64,000 nt of DNA from Phragmites australis. Taxonomy: Eukaryota; Streptophyta; Magnoliopsida; Poales; Poaceae. This document shows positions 34,155 to 45,545 of the stretch, in pieces. A model generated the notes under the pieces. That model ran no database searches. It was given only the letters and a program-made list of their open reading frames with translations, and was not told where the DNA came from. Numbering within the stretch: the first letter of the stretch is position 1; each line of letters begins with the position of its first letter. A program made the position numbers and the translations under genes. Where the stretch lies: contig NC_084944.1 in the NCBI RefSeq assembly GCF_958298935.1, positions 18,135,679 to 18,199,678 on the forward strand, given 5' to 3'.

Positions 34155-35400
34155 GCGCAGAAGAGCACCCCGTGCTCTCCCGGGAGAGTGTGGCGGCGGC
34201 TTCTGTTGGGGATTTCCGATTCTCCTGGGCGTCGCTTCTATCTGAGGCGTGCGAGATGAGGAGAGGGGGGGGGGGTGGATTGAGGCCGGGTTTTGAGGGA
34301 GAGCAGCGCTCATCCGGGTATGGGAGCCAGGTGAGTCTCTCGTATAAATTTGGGGGCTGATTTCCTCTCAAAACGATGGGAGAAAAGAGATAGAAAGAGG
34401 AAAAGGAAGTGACTTGCATCTCTCTGTTCTTGGGTTGGCTGTTGCTTGCTGGACCGAGTGTTTCGCGCTCGGTGGTGACGGCCGACGGTGTTCCTCCTGT
34501 TGGAACCCGGAGCTGCATCGCTTAGGCTCGCCAGCTCGTGCCGATTGCAGAGCTGTTGGCTTTGTATCTCCGATCTCCTTCACGTCGCCGGCAACGGCGG
34601 GTGCTAGGTTTTCTGGGACAGCGGCGTTCGAGCCGTGCCTAGCCTCCCTTCTTTTCGATTTTGGTCGAATTTCGCTGTGAGTATCCTCTTCTCCTCCTTC
34701 TGGTCAGCACTATGCTCTGTGATGATTGTGAATGATATAAGATTGGGCTATTAGCTGAGTACAATAGTGTTTAGACTTGTGATGCACTGGATATGTGAGC
34801 TGTTCGGTTCTGGTTGTAATCCTGTTCTGAATATCATATGTGTTCAGATAGTGTTCCTTCTGTTCAGTGGCTGTGGTCTCCTTGCTTCAGTTCTGAACTC
34901 ATAATTTCATATGTTCGGAGAAGGCTTATGTCACTGAATTTTGGTCATTGTATATACATGTTTAATTTCTGTATACATGTGAGAACAACAGTGACATAGA
35001 AATTCAGTTTTCAGACCCTCTATTACTCTAATATCACTGTCCAGTGCTAAAAATTGATTATCTGTCAAAGCTCTAATTACTACTTGAGATCTTAGTAATA
35101 GCCCAATCATTGATGAGATCATTAGAACAATTAGGGGGCAAGACTTCTAAGTCTTGGGGTCAATTGTTTGACTTAAATCTGAGAGCAATAAAGTTTTCTT
35201 TTTCATATGTGCTGTCATCCTTTGGAGTACTTGCTCATATGCTATATTCTGAAATCAAGCTGTTTAAGATACACATGATAGGTATTTCTACTGTCCTTTT
35301 TCAGATGTACATTTATTCTACTATGTGTATAGATGGCTCTCTTTTCAGTTACTGTATTTATACGATTGGAATAATATACATGCTCATTTTATAGCATATA
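34155..35400. other. no gene identified
   Basis: GC-rich up to about 34680, including a G-run at 34265-34274, then AT-rich. No conserved domain was recognised on either strand. It may be LINE leader sequence. Confidence 0.3.
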
Positions 35401-35711
35401 TTTCAACAGATCTCACCTCCGGCAACATTGAGGGGATGCGGTCACTAAAGATCTCCGCTTCAGAGATCGAGGATGGAGCTTTTGGCCGGGACGAAAGACC
35501 CATTCGATTTTGAATGTGGTAAATTCACCGAAATTGAAGGACGCAATCGTCTCCAAGTCTTCTAAAGTTCCGAAGCAGAGGGAGTTGCAACCGAGAAATA
35601 GTAGACCTCAAATCCCTCCAATCAAGGATCTCCTCTTCACAGCACTCGGGCACCGGTCCACGCCAATCTTTTCTGTCTGCTACTTGTAAACTGGATTCTG
35701 ACGACAATGTC

Positions 35712-35990
35712 TTGAAGCCGAAGGTGAAAGAAGTGTCCTACTGTTTCAGGTGCAAGACGAAAGGTCATACTCAGGATGTGTGCACAGTAGCGCTATACTC
35801 TGTCATATGCGACAAAAAAGATGACCATTTGCAAGCGAGGTGTTCTACACTCAAGTATTCCAAGCCGAATGCCTCTCTATTTGGTCTTTGCATGAGCAAA
35901 CTGGGGTTCCTGCAAATTCCACCGCTCATCGGTAAGCAAGTCACATCGTTAGTGGCTCCTACTGCCTTGATCAAAATCACAGGAGCTTGA
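35712..35990 (+). pseudogene. LINE ORF1 zinc-knuckle segment
   Basis: Encodes a CCHC-like knuckle CFRCKTKGHTQDVC and a second Cys/His cluster CDKKDDHLQARCS, followed by GLCMSKLGFLQIP. This Cys/His arrangement and the glycine-phenylalanine-isoleucine-proline ending are typical of nucleic-acid-binding ORF1 proteins of grass LINEs. Upstream and downstream frames are broken. Confidence 0.6.
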
Positions 35991-36616
35991 CTAACGGCTG
36001 AGGTTGTTCAATCAGAGTTACAATGTCTCACCCGTCTAGACCGTAAATGAGAAACATCTCAAAAGGAGGCGATGGTTTTCTTATGGATTTTCCATTAATG
36101 GAAGAGCTTCGCAAGATGGACATTGACTTTCATTTGAAAGTCCATGATGCAACTATTTTGATCAGCGAATGAACGATGACAGATGAACCAACACCTTATT
36201 TCTAGTTGGATAGGGTGTGGGTACATGTCTCAGATGTCCCGTCTATGCTGTGACATTATTTGGGCATTCGGTAGAATTCTAGATGCTCAATAGGAGATTG
36301 ATATGCAATGTCTTAGGCGGAGAGGCATCGTTCGTATCCAAGTTGCTATGATGGGTGGTGTCTCAAGGTATGATATTAATTTTACTCATGAAGACCGAAG
36401 CTTTCGGCTCGAGGATGGTCCAACCCCTCCTCCGCCATAGTCTGATCAAGACTGTGGTGATGATGACCTTCTGGAGGATGAAGAAAAGCAAGATCAGCTA
36501 GATGATCAATGCAACAAAAAACAAAAAAATGCCGATCCAAAAAGTAGTTCACAATCAGAAAAAAAATCTGACAATATGCAGGTGGCACCGTCTGGGACCA
36601 TTGGAGTGGTGGATGT

Positions 36617-36780
36617 CAGGGATTAAATTTTTGCTAAAATTCGGTAATTTTGGAGGGGAATGAAATATTTTTTTTAAAAAAATTCTTTCACTAACATGTG
36701 GGACCCACCGAGCAGAGGACGAAAAATGATCAAAATTTTGCCAGTGAACAAAAAAATTGTAACCAAAATTGAAATCCCTG
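36617..36780. mobile_element. hAT-type MITE (164 bp)
   Basis: Begins CAGGGATTAAATTTTTG and ends with the complement of CAGGGATTTCAATTTTGG, forming terminal inverted repeats. The flanking 8-mers GTGGATGT (36609-36616) and CCGGATAT (36781-36788) agree at five positions, fitting an aged 8-bp hAT target duplication. The interior is T/A-rich with GTGGGACCCACC. It interrupts LINE ORF1-derived sequence. Confidence 0.65.
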
Positions 36781-37004
36781 CCGGATATCTATCACTGTAG
36801 GGGTCTCGACGGGGAACCTCAGTTCATTGCAGTGACACCTTTCAACAAGCATGTTCAGGAGTGTTTTTCTTCACGAGTCGCGAAGACTCCATCATCTCTT
36901 TTGGCTGATGCGATGAGCATTGCGGATGGTTGCGCCTCGGCTGCATCCCCAATAGAGTCTCAGAAGAAGCTGGGTCGCGTTTCCGCTGTTTGTGCCAGTG
37001 GCGT

Positions 37005-37490
37005 GGCCGCTGATCGTGCTGGTGGCGCTGCAGCTGTGCGTGCCGGTAGCGCGGCCGCAGTTAGTGCAGGTGGCGATGCTGCTATTCATGCCGGTGGTGC
37101 AGACGCTGATCGTATCGTGCCGGTGGCACTGCAGCCGTGCGTGCCGGAAGCGCGGCCGCAGTTAGTGCAGGTGGCGATGCTGCTATTCATGCCGGTGGTG
37201 CAGACGCTGATCGTGCCGGTGGCGCTGCAGCTGTGCGTGTCGGTAGCGCGGCCACTGTTAGTGCAGGTGGCGATGCGCTGCTGTTCATGACGACGGCGTG
37301 GATACTGATCATGGCGGTGGCGCTGCTGCTGTTCGTGCCGGCGGTGTAGCCGCTATTTGTGCCGGTGGCGCGGATGCTGATCGTGCCGATGGTGCTGCAG
37401 CTGTGCGTGCCGGTAGTGTGTCCGCTGTTCGTGCATGTGGCAATGCTGCTGTTTGTGCCGGAGGCGCGGCCGCTGTTCGTGCTGGCAAGC
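37005..37490. repeat. GC-rich minisatellite, 24-bp unit with about 96-bp higher-order repeat
   Basis: The basic 24-bp unit encodes an eight-residue A-A-x-x-A-G-G/S-A pattern on the plus strand (AAAVRAGS, AAAVSAGG, DAAIHAGG). Four units form a roughly 96-bp block that recurs, with CAGC-GTGCG at about 37030, 37131, 37229 and 37398. A 5-bp insertion (ATCGT, about 37110) shifts the frame between blocks. It lies within LINE-derived sequence. Confidence 0.8.
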
Positions 37491-37582
37491 AAGGCGATAG
37501 GCAGAGACCTTTCAGTGGTCTCCCAACGCGCGGATCCTGGCACTAGGATCATAGAGGGTGGCTTCAGCGAAAGAAATTTTAT

Positions 37583-37705
37583 AAGACTCGATCCTATAAA
37601 AGACTCTCTCTTTTGTGATAATACGTGTCTACTCACTCTCTCCTCTTCAGTTTAGCTATTAAATTATTAGATGAATAACATAATAAGATCTTACTAGGAT
37701 ATTTC
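37583..37705. mobile_element. MITE-like element related to the one at 27119
   Basis: Shares in order AAATTTTATA, TGTGATAATACGTGTC, TCTCCTCTTCAGTTTAGC and AAGATCTTACTAGGATATTT with the 27119-27275 element. Its terminal repeats are more degraded. Boundaries are approximate. Confidence 0.45.
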
Positions 37706-38369
37706 TGGACAAGGTTCTGTAGATGATTCCGGGTGCCCAGTTGTAGCGGAGTTTACCCCAGCTAGTCTATGTCAGAGCACGTGCTCCAACAGGGTATCCT
37801 CGGTGGACTGATCTTCGGCAACCGACGAGGGTATGCTGGCTCACGCTATGAGATGTGCGGTGGCCAGAAATCTAGATCCGTCAGCATGCAGTACACCACC
37901 GGCTCTTGCTTACAAGACACAAAGACCGTTAGCCCCAACGTCCATACATGTACTCAAATCCCCAAAAAACTTTGCTTTATCTCCTGCTCAGACTAATTGA
38001 TTCTTTCAAACATTAGTAGTTTGGGAATTTCTTTGGGTTCTAATAAGACAGAAGTAGGGGTTTCTATAAATAGACTCAGACATATGTATTTCATTTCTAA
38101 GAACAATGCTTAGAATGCTACTAATGCAATGGATGAGGCATGATCTAGCGAGGATGGAAAAGAGTGAGCGGAATATGACACCTTTCTTACCCGGTTAGTG
38201 TTTAATAATACAAAAATAGACTTAGAAGAGGTGAACCTTGGGAGCAGATGCTGCACCCATGAGATCATCCCTCAAAGATCTAAGTTGAATCCCAAAAACA
38301 AAAAGAGGTCGCTTTCCAAAGGAAGGACTCTCAATCACGGAAGAAAATTAAAAACAAAAATAAAACCGT

Positions 38370-41280
38370 TATGAAAGGAATCTTTAGAACAATAAAGGTC
38401 CTCGGGACTTGGCTAAGATTTGCTTTATTGCAGAATGCGTTCGAGAACACAACATTGATTTCCTTTCCCTGTAGGAAACGGGGAAGCAGGACACCAATTT
38501 GGGACTCCTTAACCGACTGTTAGGACGTTTGGAGTTTACCTGGGGCTGCCGACCACCGCGGGTAGATCTGGTGGAATTCTTCATTAAATTCTTGGGATCA
38601 ACCCTGAATTTTATGAAGTTCTGAATAGAACTGTCAGGGGATTCTTCATTAAATTCCATATTCAAAACAAAGCAGATAAATTCAAATGGACCCTAATGTC
38701 AGTCTATGGACCTGCTCAGACAGCTCTCAAAGCTGACTTTCTTATAGAAACTGTAAACTCGTGTAACAATTAGCCCCACCCTATTCTTCTAGGTGGGGAC
38801 TTCAATATTATGAGGTTTAACAATGAAAAGAACAATGATAGATTTAATAATAGATGACCTTTTCTATTCAATGCAGTCATTGATATCTTGGATCTCCAAG
38901 AAATCCAGCTCTCTGGGCGTCAATTCACTTGGGCCAGTCATCACCATAAACCAACCTTTGAAAAACTCGACCGGGTGCTGATGAGCACAGAATGGAAGTA
39001 AAGGTTCCCCCTTGTGTCGGTCTGCACACTGGAGAGAACTGAGATCTCTGATCATGCTCCTCTTCTAATCAATACGGGCAAAAACATTCACCTAGGGAGC
39101 CATGCTCCCTTTAGGTTTGAATTAGGTTGGTTGTCCCGGGGGGGGGGGGGGGGGCTTTCACGAATGGGTTATGGAGGTTTGGAACAAGATATACATAATC
39201 TGACCATCATCTCAAAGCTGGAATAATAAGCTCAGCTGTATGAGAAGGCACCTAAGAGGATGGGCGGTGCACACCTCTGGAACATATAAGTTTCAAAAGA
39301 AAATACTCCTTAAAAATATTAATGAGCTCGACAAAGCAGCCAAGGAGAGAGACCTGACCATTCTCAAAATTAATTTGAAAAATCAATGGAACAGGCAATT
39401 AATTAAACTCCTCAGAGAAGAAGAGGTAAGATAGTACCAAAGGGCAAAAATAAACCATGTAAAATTGGGGGGTGATAACACAGAGTTCTTTCATATGTGG
39501 GCAAATGGCCGCCATAGAAAACATCACATTTTTAGCCTTGAGCAAGAAGAAGGCACTATAGAAGGTGAGACACAGCTTTGGCATTACATCACCAAATACT
39601 ATAAAAAAAAATTTGGTCCGCTTGGGGATACTAACTTCACGATTATAGATTGAGAAGAAATGGTATCCCCCAGGTGTTTGATATCGAAAATGATCTCCTT
39701 ATAGCACCTTTCACTGAAAAAGAGGTTAGGAATGCGGTGTTCCAAATGGAGCATAATAAAGCACCGGGATCCGATGACTTTCTGGCTGAATTCTACCAGT
39801 CGTTTTGGAATATCATTATGGAAGACCTTATGACTATGTTCCATGATCTACACTCGGATCAACTGCTAATCTACAACCTCAATTTTGGAACCATCTCCCT
39901 ATTACCAAAATCCAAAGAGGCAAATAGCATCCGGTAATATCGTCCTATATGTTTGCTGAATGTTAGCTTCAAAATCTTCAGAAAGGTCCTAACTAATGGA
40001 ATGAATAGGGTAGCAGATAACATAATCTGACCTACCCAAACAACCTTTATGTAGGCGTGAAACATTCTTGAAGGGGTAGTAAATCTTCATGGAACAATCC
40101 ACGAGATGACAAGGTCTAATGGCCATTCCTTCTCCATACACTTTGGATGAAAGGGTTCTCCTCTAAATGGTGTTATTGGATAAAAAAAGATCATCTCAGG
40201 GGTAGTGTGGCTATTAAGGTAAACGACAATATTGGTCTTTTCTTTCAAACTAAGAAAGCAGTTCGCCAAGGAGACCCCATCTCACTGCTCCTTTTTATAT
40301 CATGGCCAATATGCTGCCTATCTTCATTGGAAGGGCGAAAGCAGTAGGCCAAATCTCTGGAGTGGTACCACACCTTATTGAGGATGGTCTCTCCATTTTC
40401 CAATACGCGGATGATACAATTCTCATTTTGGATCATTTTGGTACCATGCCTACCAAGTGTTTAGGAATTCCAATTCATTATAGGAAGTTAAAAAATGTAG
40501 ACTGGAAAGGAGTAGAGGAAATGTTTATGAAGAGACTATCTGGCTGGATAGGCAAACATCTATCTTCAGGAGATAGACTAGTTCTTATTAACTCAGTCCT
40601 CTCTGGCCTACCCATGTATATGATGACCATCTTCCAAATTCCTCAAGGTGTACTTAAAAGGTTAGATTAACAAAATTAGGAAAAGTGAGAGACATAGAAA
40701 GAAGTGGAGGACCATATGCCAACCCAAAGATCAAGAGGATTTAGGGATCATAGACCTCGAGGTGCAAAACATATCTCAACTCTGCAAATGGTTGTTTAAA
40801 CTCCTTAACGAGGAGGGCAAATGGCAAGAGTTGATAATAAATAAATACTTAGGGGCAAAAGCTTTATCCCAGGCTATGTGGAAACCTAGAGACTCCCAAT
40901 TTTGGGCTAGGCTTATGAAAGTAAAACGTCAACTATTCTGTTTTGGGACTTTTGCCATAAAGGACGGATCACAAATCAGATTCTAGAAAGACAGGTGGCT
41001 AAGAGACCCCCCTTTGTGTGAACAATATCCTAGTTTGTATAACATAGCCCATCATAAATAGAAATTGTAGCTGAGATGATACAATCTCCCCAAGAGAACC
41101 TCTCTTTCCGGTGGACCCTAGAAGGAGCTCGGTTGTTAGCTTTACATGAGATGGTGGAGATTTTAAACAATATCAATATCTCTAATGAGTGAGATGAGTT
41201 TAATTGGAATTTGACTCAAAATGGTCAATTCTAGGTGAAATCATTATACAAAGCGTTAAAACAAGTTGATACTCCTTACA
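38370..41280 (+). pseudogene. LINE ORF2 relic (endonuclease, reverse transcriptase)
   Basis: Endonuclease motifs in broken frames: ECVREHNIDFLSL, WTLMSVYGPAQT, ILLGGDFNIMRF, FTWASHHHKPTFEKLDRVL and ISDHAPLL. Reverse transcriptase motifs: FTEKEVRNAVFQMEHNKAPG, DDFLAEFYQSFW, LLPKSKEANSIR, then IFQYADDTILIL at about 40398-40430 with the YADD catalytic box. A deletion joins this to CLGIPIHYRKLKNVDW, followed by LSGWIGKHLSSGDRLVLINS and the DLGIIDLEVQNISQLCKWLF region. A dozen or more stops and frame changes, plus a G-run at 39139-39154, make it clearly dead. Confidence 0.85.
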
Positions 41281-41330
41281 AGAATTTGACCCAAAATGGT
41301 GAATTCTGGGTGCCATGCGGCTTCTTGTGA

Positions 41331-43600
41331 CACTACAGAAATTTGTGCATGGTAAATTTAGTTATATGGAATACATATTATACAGTAAATTGATGTGCTG
41401 TGGAGAAATTATTATTGGAAATTGATGTTGGTGGGTCGCCGAGGGTTTATCTCTTCGTACAAGACTGCCCATCGAAACATACTTCTTGAATGCCCTTGTC
41501 AGCAAGTCTGTCAGATCTGAATACCTCTCTTTGTCATAGTTCCTGGGGTCGAAGTATATGTAGTGTTGATTGTGTGTATAGATACAAACTAGCATCCAAT
41601 GGTCTTTGTAGTTGTACGGTAGAAGAATATGGCCCTTCATTCCACAAAGAGCTAGCATGTCCTCCGCGACGTATTTCTCAACCTCCCCCAGAGACCAAGT
41701 GATCGTTGACCCACATACAACCTGTGGGTCGAGGAATCCAATTCTCAGATTCTCTCTCCCAGCTTCTTGAATTATATATCTACACATAAGAGTAATGTAG
41801 ATGAATGAGCGTATCAATGAGTTAGACAGTTCATTAAGCATAGACTGTAATTAATAACACTTATAGTGTCCAGTATCTCATTAGACCGACGTCCAACATG
41901 TCACAACAGTAGAGGAGGAATAAATCCTCAAAGGTCACGAGGAAGGTTCCAGCTGGTTTTAGAAAATGTTTCCACTGGTACTTGGCACTGAAACCATGAG
42001 GAGAAAGATGTTTCTCCTCATGTATCCTCTTCATGTATAGCTCGTGTAGAATCATACTTGCCCAACCCAAATGCTCTAATGCTTTCTTGCTTAGTAACAG
42101 CTGGCCTGTCACATAGGTGTTTGACAGAGGTTCTTCTTCTACCTTCTTACTCTTGTCCACCTGTTTACTGGATCTGCGCTTTACGAGAGGTGCCATTTTG
42201 GCGGACTGTCAGCCAAATTTGCTAGATAATTGATGTTGCTCATGTGGTGCAAAAGAAGATTTGACCTTTAGTGGAGCACGACGAAAAGAGAAGTCACTAC
42301 CATCGCGTACTAGATACGGCAATTGTTGAGGCTGTGAAGGCGGTAGAGGGGCAACTAGTATTATGAACTTCTTCTACCACTGGATAAAGGAGTGGATGGC
42401 CTCCCCAAGTGTCCTGATGTCATCCTTTGGGGGAATAGGAAGTGAGAGGGATGCGCAATTCTCATATACCATGTACACTGACACCCTAGCGTAACCAGAC
42501 TGTAGCAGGACTCCGTGAATTGTCTGTTCTTCGTCACATGGGAACACCAAGCCCATGCCAACCTCAATGATGTTATCGGAGCCAACAGTGGTGGATAGTA
42601 CGAGCTTGCACTTGGTGGCCGCCTCTATGTCGTCGATGAGATATCTCTCACTAGGGACCTCTTTTGGAATGCTGTCGACCGGGGGGGGGGGAGGGGGTCA
42701 CCTTCAAATCCACCAATAGGGAAGCTATGTTGATTGAGCATGTTATTTGGAATGCTAAGTTGTGTAGATGCGCAGCTACTCCGGCATCGAGCCGGTAGAG
42801 ATTTAAGTGTCGTGGCTACATCCTGCTGCCTTATAGCCCGTACTCGCTCCTCTACCAGTTGTTCCATCCTTTCTTCAAGCATATCCATCTTTTCTTTCAT
42901 CCTTGCTTCAACCTAAATGACAATCTCCATTCTCATATGTTCACGCTTGGCTGCTTCGCGCTCAGTTTTATTTCTCCTTCGGCTTCTATATGAATCGGCA
43001 TCGTCAGGGAATCCCAACTTCCATGAGATGAAAATACCTATGCCACGTGTGCGAGTCGTGTCCTCTTTGTTTCCTAGAGCCAATGTTAGTATGTCTTTTT
43101 CGTGAGATGGCTGGAATGATCCTTAAGTGCATTCTTCTGAAAGTTGCAGGATCTTTTGAGCCACTTGCTCGGTTTCTGGCTTCTGGAAGGTGGCGGAACC
43201 ATCGAACGAGCATATGGCCGTTCTTCAGAGCCAGTTTCAGGCCCGCCACTCTAGGATCTGGGAAAATGGTGAGGACTGGTTCTCCTGTTTTGTCTACTCA
43301 TCCTCCTGGGTCTTTGCGTGCGTACCCATTGGTGTTGAGCCTGTGGGTGTGCGTGTTGCATGACTGGTGTGCCTTGTTAGCTCGACCCTGATGCTGAAAT
43401 TCCTCAGACTGGCACCTCGCCACAAACTTTGTCTATTGATCCACCAGGTACTCATAAGTAATATTATTGGGGACATGATGCTACTTCACATAAACTCACT
43501 CTTGAAGGTCTTCCACGCCTTGCCCATCCTGGCTTTGCCTGTCTTTCCATGCCCTCCAACGAGCATCCTTCAGGGAATTCAAATTAGGTTTTGATTTTTT
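41331..43600 (-). mobile_element. truncated CACTA element, left terminus at 41331
   Basis: CACTACAGAA at 41331 matches a CACTA start. Immediately inside lies a minus-strand Transposase_24/Ulp1 gene relic. No subterminal repeats are seen and no opposite terminus was found before gypsy sequence starts near 43600, so both sides are damaged. The terminus could be a chance match, but its position next to CACTA coding sequence supports it. Confidence 0.45.
41362..43560 (-). pseudogene. CACTA Transposase_24 / Ulp1 gene relic, protease truncated
   Basis: Minus strand, 5' to 3': Transposase_24 core CQSEEFQHQGRANKAHQS and NTHTHRLNTNGYARKD (about 43440-43310), LALKNGHMLVRWFRHLPEA (43230-43160), a coiled-coil MKEKMDMLEERMEQLVEERV (42900-42840), LVFPCDEEQTIHGVLLQSGY (about 42550-42490), a Lys-rich block (42196-42120) and a Ulp1-like end with KDHWMLVCIY and YIYFDPRN (about 41600-41545). 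The catalytic His and Asp are there, but the sequence leaves the family before the Gln and Cys, about 60 bp from the CACTA-like terminus. Several frame changes and stops separate the blocks. Same gene type as 494-6289. Confidence 0.65.
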
Positions 43601-44616
43601 TCCCATAAGAAGTTTTTGTCGCTCTACGGCACGACCTTACAGTTTAGGTAAGTTATCCTGACCCTTGTCCTTCCAAGTGAGGTGCATGCTCTACGGAATG
43701 CCGCCTGAGCTTGCTAAGGCTTTGTTAGCACATCTTCCTCATTGACATGAGTTATGGTGTTTATGAGCCCATGGCTCCTTCGGATAAGATCAATACTGCT
43801 AATAATCCTCAAATCATACAAGGTCCAATTACAAGAGCATGTGCATGAAAATTAGACCACCAAGTGAACTCGTTCCTTGCCGTTCATGCTTTCTTGGATG
43901 GATTACTACTAAATTCTTCTGATGTTTTATTGCTTAGAAACATGAGAGAAGCATCACAACCTTACCCGGATGTCACCCCTCGAAGGCTAAGTCTACTCGG
44001 ACTCGAGGCTGAGCTCTAGTCGTAGTCGTGGTCGAATTCCACGACAGCGCGTCAGGAAAACGGGCATAACTCTCGCATACGAATTACGTTTTAGGCAATG
44101 TTGGACATTTTGGAAAGCTTATGATGAGCCCTTTATAATGGATATGAGCTTGACCAAATATTCCTTATAGTTTAGTCAGAGGCAAAGAAATAAGGTATTG
44201 TGCTACTGTTTTGAACCCTATTGGGTCATGTAATTGTGTTGGGGTCAGAGTCCAGGTTGTGTATGCCTCTTTCTATGGCTACACAACCCTAGGTAGGCCT
44301 CCTCACATTCCCCTTATAAATACATAGTAGCCATCGTAGTTTAGGCTTGAGTTTAGCTTAGATTATTCTGTTTTAAACAGTTTCGCCGTTTATCGTTCTG
44401 TTGAACCCCAACTCGAGTACTTCATTGGTAATTAGCAATATTCAGATTGCATCTACCTGTTCTTTCTTGTGTTCTCGATTCACTTGCAGGACAAACTTTC
44501 TTGGTGAGGTCAACCACATCTTAGCACGGTTGATAACAACGGAGTAGTGATGTAGTGGTTGTGAGGGTTCTTGATCTGTTCTGTTCGGAGCCTTTGGATC
44601 ATCAATATAGAAACTC
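43600..44616 (+). mobile_element. Ty3-gypsy polyprotein 3' end plus LTR
   Basis: IQGPITRACA, an in-frame TGA, then KLDHQVNSFLAVHAFLDG (43815-43905) is the conserved C-terminal end of a group of plant gypsy polyproteins. It is followed by a probable LTR with TATA box (CCCTTATAAATA, about 44311-44322) and the stretch TTCACTTGCAGGACAAACTT. The 3' edge is put at about 44616 (..AACTCCACCA). No second LTR is present. Boundaries are approximate, and the 43600-43800 part has no clear homology. Confidence 0.55.
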
Positions 44617-44644
44617 CACCAATCGACTTTGAACTCATGTCTCT

Positions 44645-44735
44645 TCAAGACATGCCTTGTCTGTGTGTTTCTTGATCAGGAAGGATATGAATCGACTGAG
44701 TATTTCGCCTGAAATGGCAGATATAGCTATCTCCA
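44645..44735 (-). pseudogene. NB-ARC-like family relic E (5' end)
   Basis: Minus-strand ATG at 44735 opens MEIAISAISGEILSRFISFL and IKKHTDKACLEE, closely matching the first 34 residues of the 49229 gene (METAITAVAGELVSRIISFT ... CLEEEVE). Homology stops at about 44645, roughly 30 bp from the end of the adjoining LTR, so the retroelement probably cut the gene. Confidence 0.8.
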
Positions 44736-45545
44736 TAAAGATTTATGTTCATGGAGGAGAAATGAATGTTGTATGTGTATGTAGAAGTGTATATAGCGTG
44801 CTCAATTTAAGACTACTAGAAAGATGCTAAGCATTACTTAATTTGGGGCAGCTAGCTGCATACATCACATAGGGGTTTTATATGGGAACGAAGACTTTGA
44901 ACTTGGACTTTAAAGCCAAAAAGTGCCACAAACTACAAGGTCAAGATTTTACGCGATGATGTAAGTGTGAGCTGGGTGCACTACTACAGAACACCACATA
45001 TATGCCAGTCCATCAGTGCCGGTTCTTAAACTCCTGCATGTGAACAACCACTGAGGAGTTAAGAACCGGCAGTGATAGACACTATCAGTGCTGGTTCGTG
45101 GTTGGAACCACTGATTCTTGGTTAACTTTGTGATTTTTAGCTCTTCATTTGATTTTCTCCTTTTAATCCAATTTGAATTCTAACCAATTCACATTTGTAA
45201 TATTAATGTCAAAGTTGATTTCGTATATTTTAAATTTGTAATATTAATGAATACTTGCATGCATGAAATGCACGATATAACGGAAATCGGGTTTTGTGTG
45301 AAATTGGTGCACGATACTTGTAGTGTCAAAGTACATACAAAAAGTAATGAATACTTGCATGCATGAAATGTGCACTAAATTTAAATTTTAACCAAATCAA
45401 ACATACACAAACTTAATAGTTCAGATTTCCAACAAGAGAAAAGTGTGGTGTCACATAAGCCCGATCGCCTGGTCCGACACTCAGATATGAACTTTCAAAA
45501 AGTTACTCCTTGTTACGGTCGCCAAATACATGAAAGCTGTTTTCA

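Larger units (their letters stand above)
35401..41320 (+). mobile_element. decayed LINE (L1-like) with ORF1 and ORF2 relics
   Basis: ORF1 relic with a zinc-knuckle region (35712-35990) is followed, in the same orientation, by an ORF2 relic with endonuclease, reverse transcriptase and the start of the C-terminal domain (38370-41280). Many stops and frame changes interrupt both. A hAT-type MITE, a second MITE and a GC-rich minisatellite interrupt the ORF1-ORF2 interval. The 3' end is cut at the CACTA-like terminus at 41331; no poly(A) is present. The 5' boundary is a guess. Confidence 0.7.

Noticed and set aside
37187..37636. Minus-strand ORF of about 149 codons rich in Ala/Thr/Ser
   Set aside because: A by-product of the GC-rich minisatellite, which is open in several frames.
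41196..41320. Repeated AATTTGACCCAAAATGG segments taken as a possible new repeat
   Set aside because: Only two short copies at the cut end of the LINE C-terminal domain; explained as local duplication at a truncation point.
44979..45160. Dense inverted repeats considered as a CRISPR-like or hairpin array
   Set aside because: They are CACTA subterminal repeats, mirrored at 48640-48780 and flanked by terminal inverted repeats. The genome is a plant's.
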